Assembly: GCF_003254575.1 (NCBI RefSeq)
Contig: NZ_QJUA01000001.1
Location: 62,001-126,000, forward strand
Direction: 5' to 3'
Source: Mycobacterium kyogaense
GTDB lineage: Bacteria > Actinomycetota > Actinomycetes > Mycobacteriales > Mycobacteriaceae
Length of the DNA: 64,000 bases
Made by a program: the position numbers and the translations under genes. Shown here piece by piece: positions 49,802-62,140 of this stretch (position 1 is the first letter of the stretch; every line of letters starts with the position of its first letter). The notes beneath the pieces are model-generated. The model had not been told where the DNA came from and ran no database searches. It was given only the letters and a program-made list of their open reading frames with translations.

Positions 49802-50545
49802 TCAGCCCCCGCGCGTCGTCAGCAGGTGTGCCAGCGCGGCGGCCACGCCCTCGGGCGCATCGACCCGGTACTCCGCGGCAGTGTCGCCGGGCCCGACCTT
49901 GACCCCCACATCGGCGTCGCTCAGTCGTCGGAACGCTTTCTCGTCGGTCACGTCGTCGCCGAAGAACACCACGGCGCCGGCGCGGTGCTCGGCGCGCAGG
50001 ATGTCCAGCGCCTCACCCTTGTCGGTGGAGATGACCGCGAACTCCAGCACCGCCTTGCCGGTCGTGGCGTGGGCGTCCCAGTCCGCGGCGGCGTCCCACG
50101 CCGCGGCGAGTGCCGCCTCGCCGTCGGCGGTCGACGCATTGCGGACGTGCAGTGCGACGCTCGCCGGTTTGGTCTCGACGGTGACCCCCGGCTTGTCCGC
50201 GGCGATCTCCGAGAGCGTCTCGGTGATGCGGGCCAGCAGGTCGGTGTCGATGTCGTGGGCGAACCCGGAGTCGAACTCTGCGCCGTGGCTGCCGACGAGG
50301 TGCACGGTCGCGGGCATCGAGGACAACGTGCGCAGATCGCGCAGGGCGCGGCCGGAGATCAGCGCGACCTCGGTGTCGGGGAGCTCGGCGAGCGCGAGCA
50401 GCGCATCGCCGGCGGCGGGCAGCGGGCGGGCGTCGGCGGGATTCGACACGATCGGCGACAGCGTGCCGTCGAAGTCCGAGGTGACGAGCAGTCGCGGGAC
50501 CTGCGCGACGGCGGCGAGGGCGGCAGACAGCTCCGGCGGCAGCAC
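49802..50545 (-). CDS. otsB: Trehalose-6-phosphate phosphatase
   Basis: A 247-residue HAD-fold phosphatase: catalytic DFDGTLSPI (Asp about 24), ISGR near 63, GSHGAE near 86, and GDDVTDEKAF near 196. These are OtsB signatures; the reaction releases phosphate from trehalose-6-phosphate. The true OtsB2 of mycobacteria is longer and lies elsewhere, so this compact copy may be a second phosphatase. GTG 50545 is used. It sits just upstream of the altered ZnuA-like gene and 20 nt downstream of kstR. Confidence 0.88.
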   Translation of the reverse strand: MLPPELSAALAAVAQVPRLLVTSDFDGTLSPIVSNPADARPLPAAGDALLALAELPDTEVALISGRALRDLRTLSSMPATVHLVGSHGAEFDSGFAHDIDTDLLARITETLSEIAADKPGVTVETKPASVALHVRNASTADGEAALAAAWDAAADWDAHATTGKAVLEFAVISTDKGEALDILRAEHRAGAVVFFGDDVTDEKAFRRLSDADVGVKVGPGDTAAEYRVDAPEGVAAALAHLLTTRGG

Positions 50546-50564
50546 GCATCCGATCCTAGGCGGG

Positions 50565-51260
50565 TCAGATCTTGGGTTGTTCGCCGTCGCCGATGAGCAG
50601 TCGCATCGCGAGGTCCAGTCGCTTGCTCACGTCGGTGGCCGAGGCGCGGCGGGTGAGCCAGGCCAGCAGATTCGACAGCCACACATCGGAGATCACGCGG
50701 GCGATGTGGTACTGATCCTCGGTCGGTTCACCCTCGCTCATCGCCCGGGCGAACATCGAGTCCATCAGCTTGCCCACGTAGTCGACCTCGCCGGCGGCCG
50801 ACGCGTCGGCGAACACGAACGCGCGCGTCATCGCTTCGGTGAGCAGGGGATTGCGCTGCATGGCGCGGTTGAGCTTGCCGACCATGATGTTGAGCCGCTG
50901 ATACGGCGTCGCGCCGGCGGCCAGCACAGAGCGGTCGGTCTTGGCGTCGATGCGTTCGAATTCGCGGCCCAGTGCGGAGACCAGCAGGTGGACCTTCGAC
51001 GGGAAGTAGCGGTACAGGGTGCCGACCGCGACGTCGGCGCGTTCGGCCACCGCCCGCATCTGAACGGCCTCGTAGCCGCCCTTCGACGCGATCGCCAGCG
51101 TCGCGTCGAGGATGCGCTTGCGGCGTTCCCGCTGTGCTTCGGAGCCGAGTTCCGATTCCGCCAGCACGGCGACGTTCATCACCTGCCGGGGGCGGGCGTC
51201 CGCTCCCGCGCCGTCGGCGCGCGCCGACGACCCTGTTGCGGACTGAGACGACCCGGACAT
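50565..51260 (-). CDS. kstR: Cholesterol catabolism repressor KstR
   Basis: TetR-family repressor of the cholesterol regulon; it releases DNA on binding 3-oxo-cholest-4-en-26-oyl-CoA-type ligands. The core AVLAESELGSEAQRERRKRILDATLAIASKG and AVQMRAVAERADVAVGTLYRYFPSK is nearly identical to M. tuberculosis KstR. ATG 51260 gives 231 residues with a low-complexity N-terminus (SGSSQSATGSSARADG); ATG 51179 (204 residues) is an alternative matching the shorter annotated forms. It is divergent from fadE34 with a KstR box between. Confidence 0.94.
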   Translation of the reverse strand: MSGSSQSATGSSARADGAGADARPRQVMNVAVLAESELGSEAQRERRKRILDATLAIASKGGYEAVQMRAVAERADVAVGTLYRYFPSKVHLLVSALGREFERIDAKTDRSVLAAGATPYQRLNIMVGKLNRAMQRNPLLTEAMTRAFVFADASAAGEVDYVGKLMDSMFARAMSEGEPTEDQYHIARVISDVWLSNLLAWLTRRASATDVSKRLDLAMRLLIGDGEQPKI

Positions 51261-51421
51261 GCGGTGTGGCTCCTTCGGTGCGCTGCGGCAGATGCATGGG
51301 TATGCAACCGAAGGAAAACGATACGCATTCCGGTCGCGACTTTCTCGCCACCCTCTGCGCGTCACCGACGATCTGGTCTGCTGCGATGGCGTTCGACTTG
51401 ACGTTCGAACACTGGCACTAT

Positions 51422-51435
51422 TAGAACACGTTCTA
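51422..51435. promoter_or_regulatory. KstR box between kstR and fadE34
   Basis: TAGAACACGTTCTA matches the KstR consensus TNNAACNNGTTNNA exactly, with arms TAGAAC and GTTCTA. It lies 41 nt before fadE34 and about 160 nt before kstR, giving autoregulation and control of fadE34. Confidence 0.92.
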
Positions 51436-51476
51436 GTGGGAAGCACGGGGTTCTCACCCAAAGCCTAGGAGTCACG

Positions 51477-53588
51477 GTGCCGGCAACCATCAGCGACGAG
51501 CAGTCCGCCGCACGCGAGCTGGTCCGCGATTGGGCGGCGGGCTCCACGTCGCTCGAGGCTGTGCGTGACGTCGAGCAGGGCGCCCCCGATGCGTGGCGCG
51601 CCCCGTTCGACGCGCTGGCCGCACTGGGCATTTTCGGCGTCGCGCTGCCCGAGGAGCTCGGCGGCGCCGACGGCACGGTCGCTGATCTGTGCGCGATGCT
51701 CGAGGAGGCGGCGGGAGGTCTGATTCCCGGTCCGGTGGCCACCACGGCGCTGGCCACGCTGGTGCTCGACGGCGCCCAGGGCGATCTGGTGGAAGCCCTG
51801 GCCTCGGGGCAGCGGACGGCCGGTGTCGCGCTGCGCGCCGAGCTGACGCTCACCGGGGAGACGGTGTCGGGGACGGCCGCGACGGTGCTCGGTGCGACCG
51901 CCGACGGGGTGCTGCTTCTGCCGGCCGGGGACACGTGGGTGCTGGTCGACGCGACGGCCGACGGGGTCGTGGTCGAACGCCGCAAGGCCACCGACTTCTC
52001 GCGCCCGCTGGCCCGGGTGACTGTCGACGGTGCGCCCGCGACGACGCTGGACGTGCCGGCTCAACGCGTGGTGGACCTCGCGGCCACGGTTGCGGCGGCC
52101 GAGGCCGCGGGGGTGGCCCGCTGGCTGCTGACGACCGCGACCGAGTACGCCAAGGTGCGCGAACAGTTCGGCAAGCCGATCGGCAGCTTCCAGGCGATCA
52201 AGCACATGTGCGCCGAGATGCTGCTGCGCAGTGAACAGGCGTCGGTGGCCGCGGCGGATGCGGCGCGCGCTGCGGGCGAGTCCGATGACCAGCAGTTGTC
52301 GATCGCTGCGGCCTTGGCCGCGTCGGTGGGGATCGAGGCGGCCACAGCCAACGCCAAGGACTGCATTCAGGTGCTGGGCGGTATCGGCATCACCTGGGAG
52401 CACGACGCGCACCTGTATCTGCGCCGCGCCTACGGCATCGGGCAGTTCCTGGGCGGGCGGTCGCACTGGCTGCGCCGGGTGGCCGCGCTGACGCAGCAGG
52501 GGGTACGCCGCGATCTGCACATCGATCTCGCCTCGGTCGCGGATCTGCGGCCCGAGATCGCCTCGGCGGTGGCCGAGGTGGCCGCCGCTCCGCAGGACCG
52601 TCGGCAGGTCGTGATGGCCGAGACGGGTCTGCTGGCACCGCACTGGCCGCGGCCGCACGGCCGGGATGCAGGGCCGGCCGAGCAGCTGCTCATCGACCAG
52701 GAGCTCGCGGCGGCCGGGGTCACCCGCCCGGATCTGGTGATCGGCTGGTGGGCGGTCCCGACGATCCTGGAGCACGGCAGCGCCGCGCAGGTCGAGCAGT
52801 TCGTCCCGCCGACGTTGCGCGGCGAGCTGCAGTGGTGTCAGCTGTTCAGCGAGCCGGGAGCCGGGTCCGATCTGGCCGCGCTGCGGACGAAAGCTGTTCG
52901 CGCAGAGGGTGGTTGGAAGCTCACCGGGCAGAAGGTGTGGACGTCGGCGGCGCAGAAGGCGCACTGGGGCGTGGCGTTGGCGCGTACCGACCCGGACGCC
53001 CCGAAACACAAGGGCATCACGTACTTCCTGATCGACATGACCAGTCCCGGCATCGTGATCCGGCCGCTGCGGGAGATCACCGGCGACGAGCTGTTCAACG
53101 AGGTGTTCTTCGACGACGTCTTCGTGCCCGACGAGATGGTTGTCGGTGCGGTCGACGACGGCTGGAAGCTGGCGCGCACGACGCTGGCGAACGAGCGGGT
53201 CGCGATGGCCCAGGGCACCGCGCTGGGCAACCCGATGGAAGAGCTGCTGCGCGCGCTGTCGGAAGCCGATGTCGATGACGCGCAACAGGATCGGCTCGGC
53301 GCACTGATCTGCATCGCCCAGGTGGGGTCACTGCTGGATCAGCGCATCGCACAGCTCGCGGTCGGTGGCCGGGATCCCGGCCCGCAGGCCAGTGCCCGCA
53401 AGCTCATCGGGGTGCGGTACCGCCAGGCGCTCGCTGAGTTCCGGATGGAGCTGTCCGACGGTGCCGGTGCGGTGGAGAACCAGCAGGTGCACGACTTCCT
53501 CAACACGCGGTGCCTGACCATCGCCGGGGGTACCGAGCAGATCCTGCTGACGATGGCGGGGGAGCGGCTGCTCGGGCTGCCGCGTTAG
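51477..53588 (+). CDS. fadE34: Acyl-CoA dehydrogenase FadE34 (cholesterol side chain)
   Basis: A 703-residue fused acyl-CoA dehydrogenase: an N-terminal ACAD-like half (about 1-330) and a C-terminal catalytic half (about 345-703) with WCQLFSEPGAGSDLA, GQKVWTSAAQKAHWGVALART and AGGTEQILLTMAGERLLGLPR. It matches Rv3573c, which dehydrogenates the 3-oxo-chol-4-en-24-oyl-CoA steroid side chain. GTG 51477 follows GGAG. The KstR box upstream puts it in the cholesterol regulon. Confidence 0.93.
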   Translation: MPATISDEQSAARELVRDWAAGSTSLEAVRDVEQGAPDAWRAPFDALAALGIFGVALPEELGGADGTVADLCAMLEEAAGGLIPGPVATTALATLVLDGAQGDLVEALASGQRTAGVALRAELTLTGETVSGTAATVLGATADGVLLLPAGDTWVLVDATADGVVVERRKATDFSRPLARVTVDGAPATTLDVPAQRVVDLAATVAAAEAAGVARWLLTTATEYAKVREQFGKPIGSFQAIKHMCAEMLLRSEQASVAAADAARAAGESDDQQLSIAAALAASVGIEAATANAKDCIQVLGGIGITWEHDAHLYLRRAYGIGQFLGGRSHWLRRVAALTQQGVRRDLHIDLASVADLRPEIASAVAEVAAAPQDRRQVVMAETGLLAPHWPRPHGRDAGPAEQLLIDQELAAAGVTRPDLVIGWWAVPTILEHGSAAQVEQFVPPTLRGELQWCQLFSEPGAGSDLAALRTKAVRAEGGWKLTGQKVWTSAAQKAHWGVALARTDPDAPKHKGITYFLIDMTSPGIVIRPLREITGDELFNEVFFDDVFVPDEMVVGAVDDGWKLARTTLANERVAMAQGTALGNPMEELLRALSEADVDDAQQDRLGALICIAQVGSLLDQRIAQLAVGGRDPGPQASARKLIGVRYRQALAEFRMELSDGAGAVENQQVHDFLNTRCLTIAGGTEQILLTMAGERLLGLPR

Positions 53589-54163
53589 CCGAAGCGGGTC
53601 TGCGCGCAGGCCGTCGGCGTGGTCAGGTTGACCCCGCCGTAGACCACCTGGATTTGCGAGCACGCGATGAAATCGGCGCCCGTCGCCGGCAATCCGTTGC
53701 GCCACTGCGTGGGCACGGAGTCGCCGTCCGAGGTGAACCGCGCGATGTCGCCGCCGCCGAAGTAGGTGATGGACAACTCGACGTCGCTGAGCGAGCGGTA
53801 CATCTTGGAGAGCACGTTCTCGTGGTTGGCGCCCTTGAGTTCGCGGGGGTTGCCCGACGGGGCGCTGTAGGTCGCCTGCTGCCAGACGTCGCGGTCCGAG
53901 CTACGCAGCGTCACGGTCTGGCGGGCCCACGTGTCCTGGGGGAAGCCGGTGGGGCCGCCCGGTGTCAGCAGGCTCGCGGTGGTGGTGAAGAAGCACCGGG
54001 CTTGGGCTGAGTCGCAGTTGGCCGAGACCTGCATCTGGATGGACGTGGCGGGGTCGACGGCGATCGAGCTGGTCTTGGTGTCCGATGCGGCGGCCGCAGT
54101 GCCCGAGGGGATGAGGGCCGCCATCGCCAGGGTCGTCGCACCTATCACCGCGAGCCGCTTCAT
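53585..54163 (-). CDS. Secreted protein (Rv3572-like)
   Basis: A 192-residue exported protein: signal peptide KRLAVIGATTLAMAALIPSGTAAAA (about 1-26), then a domain with Cys in ANCDSAQARCFFTT, FIACSQ and PTACAQTRF, which could form disulfides. No catalytic motif. Rv3572 lies in the same place between fadE34 and kshB; role unknown. ATG 54163 begins the signal peptide, so the longer frame upstream was not used. Confidence 0.8.
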   Translation of the reverse strand: MKRLAVIGATTLAMAALIPSGTAAAASDTKTSSIAVDPATSIQMQVSANCDSAQARCFFTTTASLLTPGGPTGFPQDTWARQTVTLRSSDRDVWQQATYSAPSGNPRELKGANHENVLSKMYRSLSDVELSITYFGGGDIARFTSDGDSVPTQWRNGLPATGADFIACSQIQVVYGGVNLTTPTACAQTRFG

Positions 54164-54185
54164 TCTGGCGAACCTAGCGCGCTGC

Positions 54186-55241
54186 TCACTCGTCATAGGT
54201 CACTTCGACAGAATCCGAGAGCGGATGCGCTTGGCACGCCAGGATCAGGCCCTCGTCGAGGTCTTGTTGCTCGAGCACGTCGTTGATCTCCATCTCGATG
54301 TCACCGGATTTCTTGACCACCGCGCAGGCGCCGCAGTGCCCCTCGCGGCAGGAGAACGGGGCATCGAGGCCCTTGTCGAGCAGCACGTCGAGCAACTTCG
54401 CGCGCCGCGGCCAGGTCAGTTCGTGGGTGGTGCCGTCGAGGGTCACGACCGCGGTCGCGGGGCCCTCGTCGCCGTCATCGGTGTCGTCGAGGACGACGGC
54501 GGCGAACGGGTCGGAGTCCAGCGACTTGAACACCTCGATGTGCACGCGTTCGGGAGCCGAGCCGCACGCGGTGAGCGCCTCCTGCGCGGCGGTCATGAAC
54601 GGGCCGGGCCCGCAGAGGAACGCCTCGCGGTCGCGGTACGGCGCGAGCAGTGCGGCCAGCGCCGAGGCGGTGGGCAGCCCCTGCACCGACTCGAGCCAGT
54701 GCACCGTGGTCAGCCGGTCGGGGTGTGCAGCGGCGAGTTCGCGCAGCGCGGCAGCGAAGATCACCGAGTCCTGGTCGCGGTTGGCGTAGACGAGAGTGAC
54801 CTGTCCGCTGCCCTGGGCGAGAGCTGACTTCAGGATCGCCATCATCGGCGTGATGCCGCTGCCGGCGGCCAGGAGCAGGAAGTCACTGTCGAGGTCGGCG
54901 GGCACGAAGGTGCCCGAGGGCGCGAGCACGTGGACCCGCATACCGGGGTGCGCGTTGTCGCAGAGCCAGTTGGACGCGTATCCGTCGGCGGTGCGCTTGA
55001 CCGTGACGGTGAGGGGGTCGCCGGTGAACGGCGAGCTGCACAGCGAGTAGCAGCGGGCCACCGAGCCGGTCCGGTCGCTGGGCACCCGCAGGGTCAGGAA
55101 CTGCCCGGGCGAGTACCGCAGTCTGTCGGCGGGCACCTCGTCGGGAGCGGTGAAGACCAGCGAGCGGGCGTCGGCCGTCTCGTCGATCACCTTCGCGATC
55201 TCCAGCTCGAGCACGTGCGCACCCAATGGCTCGTCGGTCAC
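54186..55241 (-). CDS. kshB: 3-ketosteroid 9-alpha-hydroxylase reductase KshB
   Basis: Electron-transfer partner of KshA in opening steroid ring B. About 351 residues: an FAD domain (RCYSLCSSP near 70; LRYSPGQFLTLR), an NAD domain (AAGSGITPMM, about 133; CGPGPFM) and a C-terminal plant-type [2Fe-2S] domain (FSCREGHCGACAV and LACQ). The sequence matches Rv3571 closely. GTG 55241 (V8 of the longest frame) matches the usual N-terminus; GTG 55262 would add seven residues. It is divergent from hsaA with two KstR-like sites between. Confidence 0.93.
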   Translation of the reverse strand: MTDEPLGAHVLELEIAKVIDETADARSLVFTAPDEVPADRLRYSPGQFLTLRVPSDRTGSVARCYSLCSSPFTGDPLTVTVKRTADGYASNWLCDNAHPGMRVHVLAPSGTFVPADLDSDFLLLAAGSGITPMMAILKSALAQGSGQVTLVYANRDQDSVIFAAALRELAAAHPDRLTTVHWLESVQGLPTASALAALLAPYRDREAFLCGPGPFMTAAQEALTACGSAPERVHIEVFKSLDSDPFAAVVLDDTDDGDEGPATAVVTLDGTTHELTWPRRAKLLDVLLDKGLDAPFSCREGHCGACAVVKKSGDIEMEINDVLEQQDLDEGLILACQAHPLSDSVEVTYDE

Positions 55242-55279
55242 AGGCGGCTCTCTCTTCCACACCGTCGGGGGTTCATAAC

Positions 55280-55293
55280 TAGAACAGGTTACA
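55280..55293. promoter_or_regulatory. KstR box before kshB
   Basis: TAGAACAGGTTACA matches TNNAACNNGTTNNA in full. It lies 39 nt upstream of kshB on the minus strand. Confidence 0.88.
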
Positions 55294-55347
55294 GAAATGC
55301 AAGTGTGCAGGTCCAGCAGCTACAGCGCACCGCTGCTCGACACAAAT

Positions 55348-55361
55348 CGTAACGTGTTCTA
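55348..55361. promoter_or_regulatory. KstR-like box before hsaA
   Basis: CGTAACGTGTTCTA matches TNNAACNNGTTNNA except for the first base. It lies 39 nt before the hsaA GTG, so each divergent gene has its own site about 39 nt upstream. Confidence 0.75.
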
Positions 55362-55399
55362 ATCTTTGTCCAGGTCCCTACTCCTGGGAGGCAAAACCA

Positions 55400-58372
<2,973 letters not shown>

Positions 58373-58374
58373 CA

Positions 58375-58941
58375 GTGTCCGGCGCACCGATCGACCCGCG
58401 CACCTTCCGCACTGTGCTGGGGCAGTTCTGTACGGGCATCACGGTGATCACGACCGTGCACGAGGACGTTCCGGTGGGCTTCGCCTGCCAGTCGTTCGCC
58501 GCGCTGTCGCTGGACCCGCCGCTGGTGCTGTTCTGTCCCACGAAGGTCAGCCGGTCCTGGCAGGCGATCGAGGCCAGCGGGAAGTTCTGCGTGAACGTCC
58601 TGCACGAGAACCAGAAGGACGTGTCGGCGCGATTCGGGTCTCGCGAACCCGACAAATTCGCCGAGATCGAGTGGTCGCCCTCGCCGCTGGGGTCGCCGAT
58701 CATCGGGGACACGCTGGCCCACATCGACTGCACGGTCGCGTCGGTGCACGACGGGGGAGACCACTTCGTGGTGTTCGGCGCCGTGCATTCGCTCTCCGAT
58801 GTGCCGCACAAGAAGCCGCGGCCGCTGCTGTTCTATCAGGGCCAGTACACGGGCATCGAACCCGACAAGACCACGCCGGCTGATTGGCGCAACGACCTCG
58901 AGGCGTTCCTGACGGCGACCACCGACGACACCTGGCTCTGA
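58375..58941 (+). CDS. hsaB: HsaB, flavin reductase component
   Basis: NADH:FMN reductase that supplies HsaA with FMNH2. The 188 residues match the flavin-reductase fold: FCTGITVITTVHEDVPVGFACQSFAALSLDPPLVLFC (about 17-54) and the sequence around SGKFCVNVL. Rv3567c is the counterpart. GTG 58375 is 2 nt after the hsaC stop. In M. tuberculosis nat follows; here a convergent lipase-like gene follows instead. Confidence 0.94.
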   Translation: MSGAPIDPRTFRTVLGQFCTGITVITTVHEDVPVGFACQSFAALSLDPPLVLFCPTKVSRSWQAIEASGKFCVNVLHENQKDVSARFGSREPDKFAEIEWSPSPLGSPIIGDTLAHIDCTVASVHDGGDHFVVFGAVHSLSDVPHKKPRPLLFYQGQYTGIEPDKTTPADWRNDLEAFLTATTDDTWL

Positions 58942-58965
58942 TTTTCGGGCTGAATCACACGCGTG

Positions 58966-59748
58966 TCATTCATCCCCAATGTGGATAACCCTGTGGATGA
59001 ACGACACGATCGTGTCCGCGACCTCCCGATGGACGGTCTCGTTGAGGATGTCGTGCCGAGCGCCCGGGAACTCGACGATCTCGAGCGCAGCGATGGTTTC
59101 GGCGTAGGCCCGCACCGCGCTGACCGGTGCGATCGGGTCCTGGCCGCCGTGGACGGCAAGTGTCGGCACGGCGAGCGCCGGGAGGTCTGCGCCGAACCGG
59201 TCCCACGCCCGATCCAGCTCGCGGGCCACGGCGCGACTGTCGGCTTCGACGAAAGCCAGCGGGTCGTTGACCATCGCGTCGAGATAGAACGGATCGGCCG
59301 ACAGCCACGCGGGGTCCAGATCCAGCGACGTGTCGACGTCGAGCAGTTCGGGCACCGGAACCAGCGGCGCGCCGGAGATGACCGTGCCGGCGTACCGGTC
59401 ACCGTGCTCCAGGGCGCGCGCCAGTGTGACGACGGCACCGTACGAATGCCCCTGGGCGATCACCGGGATACCCCGGTGTGCCTGGCCGGCGAGTTCGGTC
59501 AGGCTCTCGGCAAGTGCCGAGCTGTCCTCGAGGGTGCCGACGTCACCGCGGTCGCCACCGGTGAGGCCGTGGCCGAACTGGTCCACCGCCCATAGGTCGA
59601 TGCCGGCGGCGTTCAGCGCGAAGCCGTAGCGGTGATACACCCCGGTGTGTTCGCCGAAGCCGTGGAGGAAGACGACCGAGGCACTCGGTTCGGGAACCGC
59701 CCAGTGGCGGTAGTAGGCGGGTCCGCGGGGATGGTCGAGGAAGGGCAT
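58966..59748 (-). CDS. Monoacylglycerol lipase-like hydrolase
   Basis: A 260-residue alpha/beta hydrolase of the lysophospholipase/monoacylglycerol-lipase group: SVVFLHGFGEHTGVYHRYGFAL (about 25), WAVDQFGHGLTGG, nucleophile GHSYGA (Ser about 102), TLAVHGGQDPIAPV (Asp about 205) and FPGARHDILNE (His about 233). No signal peptide. ATG 59748 is 8 nt beyond the LysR stop on the same strand, so it may be co-transcribed with it. It occupies the place where nat lies in M. tuberculosis. Confidence 0.85.
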   Translation of the reverse strand: MPFLDHPRGPAYYRHWAVPEPSASVVFLHGFGEHTGVYHRYGFALNAAGIDLWAVDQFGHGLTGGDRGDVGTLEDSSALAESLTELAGQAHRGIPVIAQGHSYGAVVTLARALEHGDRYAGTVISGAPLVPVPELLDVDTSLDLDPAWLSADPFYLDAMVNDPLAFVEADSRAVARELDRAWDRFGADLPALAVPTLAVHGGQDPIAPVSAVRAYAETIAALEIVEFPGARHDILNETVHREVADTIVSFIHRVIHIGDE

Positions 59749-59756
59749 GGCTCACG

Positions 59757-60677
59757 CTAAACGGCGCCGAGCAGGACGTCGCGTTGCTCGGTCATCTGGG
59801 TCTGGATCGCGTCCACGAGGGCGGCCACCTCGGGGCGTCGCCGCGTCTCGGGCCGGGCGACGAGCCAGTACGCCAGCCGGACCGACACGGTGTCGGTCAG
59901 CACCCGGATCAGATCGTCGTGCCGGTCGGCCATGAAGCACGGCAGCAGCCCCAGGCCTGCGGCCGCTCTGGTGGCTTCGACGTGGACGAACACATTCGTC
60001 GAGGTCACCGATTCGCGCATCGCTGGGGCGAAGCTGGTCGCCAGGTCCAGATCGTCGACCTGCAGCATCGAGTCGATGAAGTAGACGAGCGGGAAGCGTG
60101 CGAGGTCGGCGATGTCGGCGGGCGGCCCGTGTTCGGCGAGGTAGCCGCGCGAGCCGTAAAGGCCCAGGCAGTAGTCGCCCAAGCGCAGTGCGGTGGCCCG
60201 GTGGACGCGGGGATCGCTCCCGGGTTCGGCGACCACCACCTCGAGGTCGAGTCCCGAGCGCTGCTGGGTGGCGCGCCGGGTCGCGGCCACGATCTCGACC
60301 GCGACCTTCGGGTGCCGGCGTTGCACCGCGGCGGCGGCGGGTGCGGCGATGTAGGCGGAGAACCCGTCGGTGGCCGAGAGTCGGACGACGCCTTCGAGAG
60401 TGCGGTTGCCCGACGGGTCGACGGTGAGCGAGCGCACCGCTGATTCGACCGCCTCGGCCGCCGCGAGGGCGTCGCGGCCCAGCTCGGTGAGCTCCCAGCC
60501 GCCCGCGACCCGAGCCAGAACTCGTCCGCCCATCGCCTGCTCGAGCGCGGTGATGCGGCGGCTGATCGTCGTGTGGTTGAGGCCGAGTTCCTCGGCTGCG
60601 GTGGTGAAGCGGCCCGTACGCCCGACGGCCAGCAGCACGAGCAGGTCGTCAGGGCTGGGCCGGCGCGCTGAGGTCAC
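59757..60677 (-). CDS. LysR-family transcriptional regulator
   Basis: About 306 residues. The N-terminal helix-turn-helix DDLLVLLAVGRTGRFTTAAEELGLNHTTISRRITALEQAMG is of LysR type, followed by an effector-binding domain. It is divergent from the ketone-body operon and so probably controls it. GTG 60677 is used; ATG 60716 would add 13 residues but would place a perfect palindrome inside the coding region. With GTG 60677 the palindrome lies just upstream. Confidence 0.85.
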   Translation of the reverse strand: MTSARRPSPDDLLVLLAVGRTGRFTTAAEELGLNHTTISRRITALEQAMGGRVLARVAGGWELTELGRDALAAAEAVESAVRSLTVDPSGNRTLEGVVRLSATDGFSAYIAAPAAAAVQRRHPKVAVEIVAATRRATQQRSGLDLEVVVAEPGSDPRVHRATALRLGDYCLGLYGSRGYLAEHGPPADIADLARFPLVYFIDSMLQVDDLDLATSFAPAMRESVTSTNVFVHVEATRAAAGLGLLPCFMADRHDDLIRVLTDTVSVRLAYWLVARPETRRRPEVAALVDAIQTQMTEQRDVLLGAV

Positions 60678-60679
60678 TT

Positions 60680-60693
60680 CTGCATTTTTGCAG
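60680..60693. promoter_or_regulatory. Palindrome CTGCA-TTTT-TGCAG, candidate LysR site
   Basis: A perfect inverted repeat with 5-bp arms directly upstream of the LysR gene in the 107-nt divergent region to the transporter gene. It contains the T-N11-A arrangement often seen in LysR boxes. Confidence 0.55.
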
Positions 60694-60784
60694 ATTAGCG
60701 GTGCGGTTTTGGCCATTGCTGTGATGGGTAGCTGCAGGAATACTCATTGCGATCTGTGGTGGACGTCACAACGAAGGGGTGTGG

Positions 60785-62140
60785 ATGAGTACGCAACAGG
60801 ACGGCGGGTCGGTCACGACCGGCCTCAAGCGCGTCGTCGCGGCGTCGATGGCCGGCACTGTCGTGGAGTGGTACGAGTTCTTCCTCTACGCCACCGCCGC
60901 CACGCTGGTGTTCAACAAGGTGTTCTTCGCCGAGGGCACGAGTGAGGCGGCGGGACTGATCGCAGCGCTGCTGACCTACGCGGTCGGCTTCATCGCGCGT
61001 CCGCTCGGCGGGGTGGTGTTCGGGCACTTCGGCGACAAGCACGGCCGCAAGAAACTGCTTCAGTTCGCGATCCTGCTCGTCGGCGTGGTCACGTTCCTGA
61101 TGGGCTGCCTGCCCACCTATGCGCATATCGGGGTGTGGGCACCGATCCTGTTGGTGCTGCTGCGCTTCCTGCAGGGCTTCGCGGTCGGCGGGGAGTGGGG
61201 CGGCGCGGTGCTGCTGGTCGCCGAGCACAGCCCGAGCAAGGATCGCGCGTTCTGGGCGAGCTGGCCGCAGGCCGCGGTGCCGGTCGGCAACATGCTGGCC
61301 ACCGTCGTGCTGTTGGTGCTCACCGGCACGCTGTCCGACGAGGCGTTCCTGTCGTGGGGTTGGCGCGTCGCGTTCTGGCTGTCGGCAGTGGTCGTGCTGA
61401 TCGGCTACTACATCCGGACGAAGGTGACCGACGCGCCGATCTTCGTGGAGGCGCAGAACGAGGTCGAGCGAGTCAAGGCTGTGTCCTACGGCGTGTTCGA
61501 GGTGCTGAAGCGTTATCCCCGTGGGGTTTTCACGGCCATGGGCCTGCGGTTCGCCGAGAACATCATGTACTACCTCGTCGTCACGTTCTCGATCGTCTAC
61601 CTCAAGACGCACGTGGGCGCCGACACCGGCGACATCCTGTGGTGGCTTCTGGCTGCGCACTTCGTGCACTTCCTGGTGATCCCTCAGGTGGGCAAGCTCT
61701 CGGACCGATTCGGCCGTCGCCCGGTGTACATGGTCGGTGCCGCGCTGGCCGCCACATGGGGCTTCTTCGCCTTCCCGATGATGAACAGCGGTGACTACCT
61801 GTTGATCATGGCGGCGATCATCCTGGGCCTGATGATCCACTCGCTGATGTACGCGCCTCAGCCGGCGATCATGGCCGAGATGTTCCCGACGCGGATGCGC
61901 TATTCGGGTGTCTCGCTGGGCTATCAGGTGACCTCGATCGTGGCGGGCTCACTCGCCCCGGCGATCGCGACCTGGCTGCTCGACGACTTCGGGACATGGA
62001 TACCGATCGCGGTGTATCTCGCCGCTGCCGCGGTCATCACGTTCATCGCCGCGTGGTTCACCCGAGAAACCAATGGTCTCGACCTGAAGTCGCTCGACGA
62101 GGCTGACCGAGAGCAGCTCGCCAAGGCGGGCATCGCATGA
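60785..62140 (+). CDS. MHS-family transporter (MFS, carboxylate symporter-like)
   Basis: A 451-residue major facilitator protein of the metabolite:H+ symport family. It shows twelve helices, SMAGTVVEWYEFFLYATAATLVFNKVFF at the start (a signature of the MHS group), the loop GHFGDKHGRKK, and RFLQGFAVGGEWGGAVLL. Members carry small carboxylates such as 3-hydroxybutyrate, shikimate or alpha-ketoglutarate. ATG 60785 has AAGGGG upstream. It is coupled to the dehydrogenase by ATGA, suggesting that it imports that enzyme's substrate. Confidence 0.88.
   Translation: MSTQQDGGSVTTGLKRVVAASMAGTVVEWYEFFLYATAATLVFNKVFFAEGTSEAAGLIAALLTYAVGFIARPLGGVVFGHFGDKHGRKKLLQFAILLVGVVTFLMGCLPTYAHIGVWAPILLVLLRFLQGFAVGGEWGGAVLLVAEHSPSKDRAFWASWPQAAVPVGNMLATVVLLVLTGTLSDEAFLSWGWRVAFWLSAVVVLIGYYIRTKVTDAPIFVEAQNEVERVKAVSYGVFEVLKRYPRGVFTAMGLRFAENIMYYLVVTFSIVYLKTHVGADTGDILWWLLAAHFVHFLVIPQVGKLSDRFGRRPVYMVGAALAATWGFFAFPMMNSGDYLLIMAAIILGLMIHSLMYAPQPAIMAEMFPTRMRYSGVSLGYQVTSIVAGSLAPAIATWLLDDFGTWIPIAVYLAAAAVITFIAAWFTRETNGLDLKSLDEADREQLAKAGIA

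Noticed and set aside
58942..58965. Possible nat remnant after hsaB
   Set aside because: Only 24 nt separate hsaB from the convergent lipase-like gene; no NAT sequence is visible.
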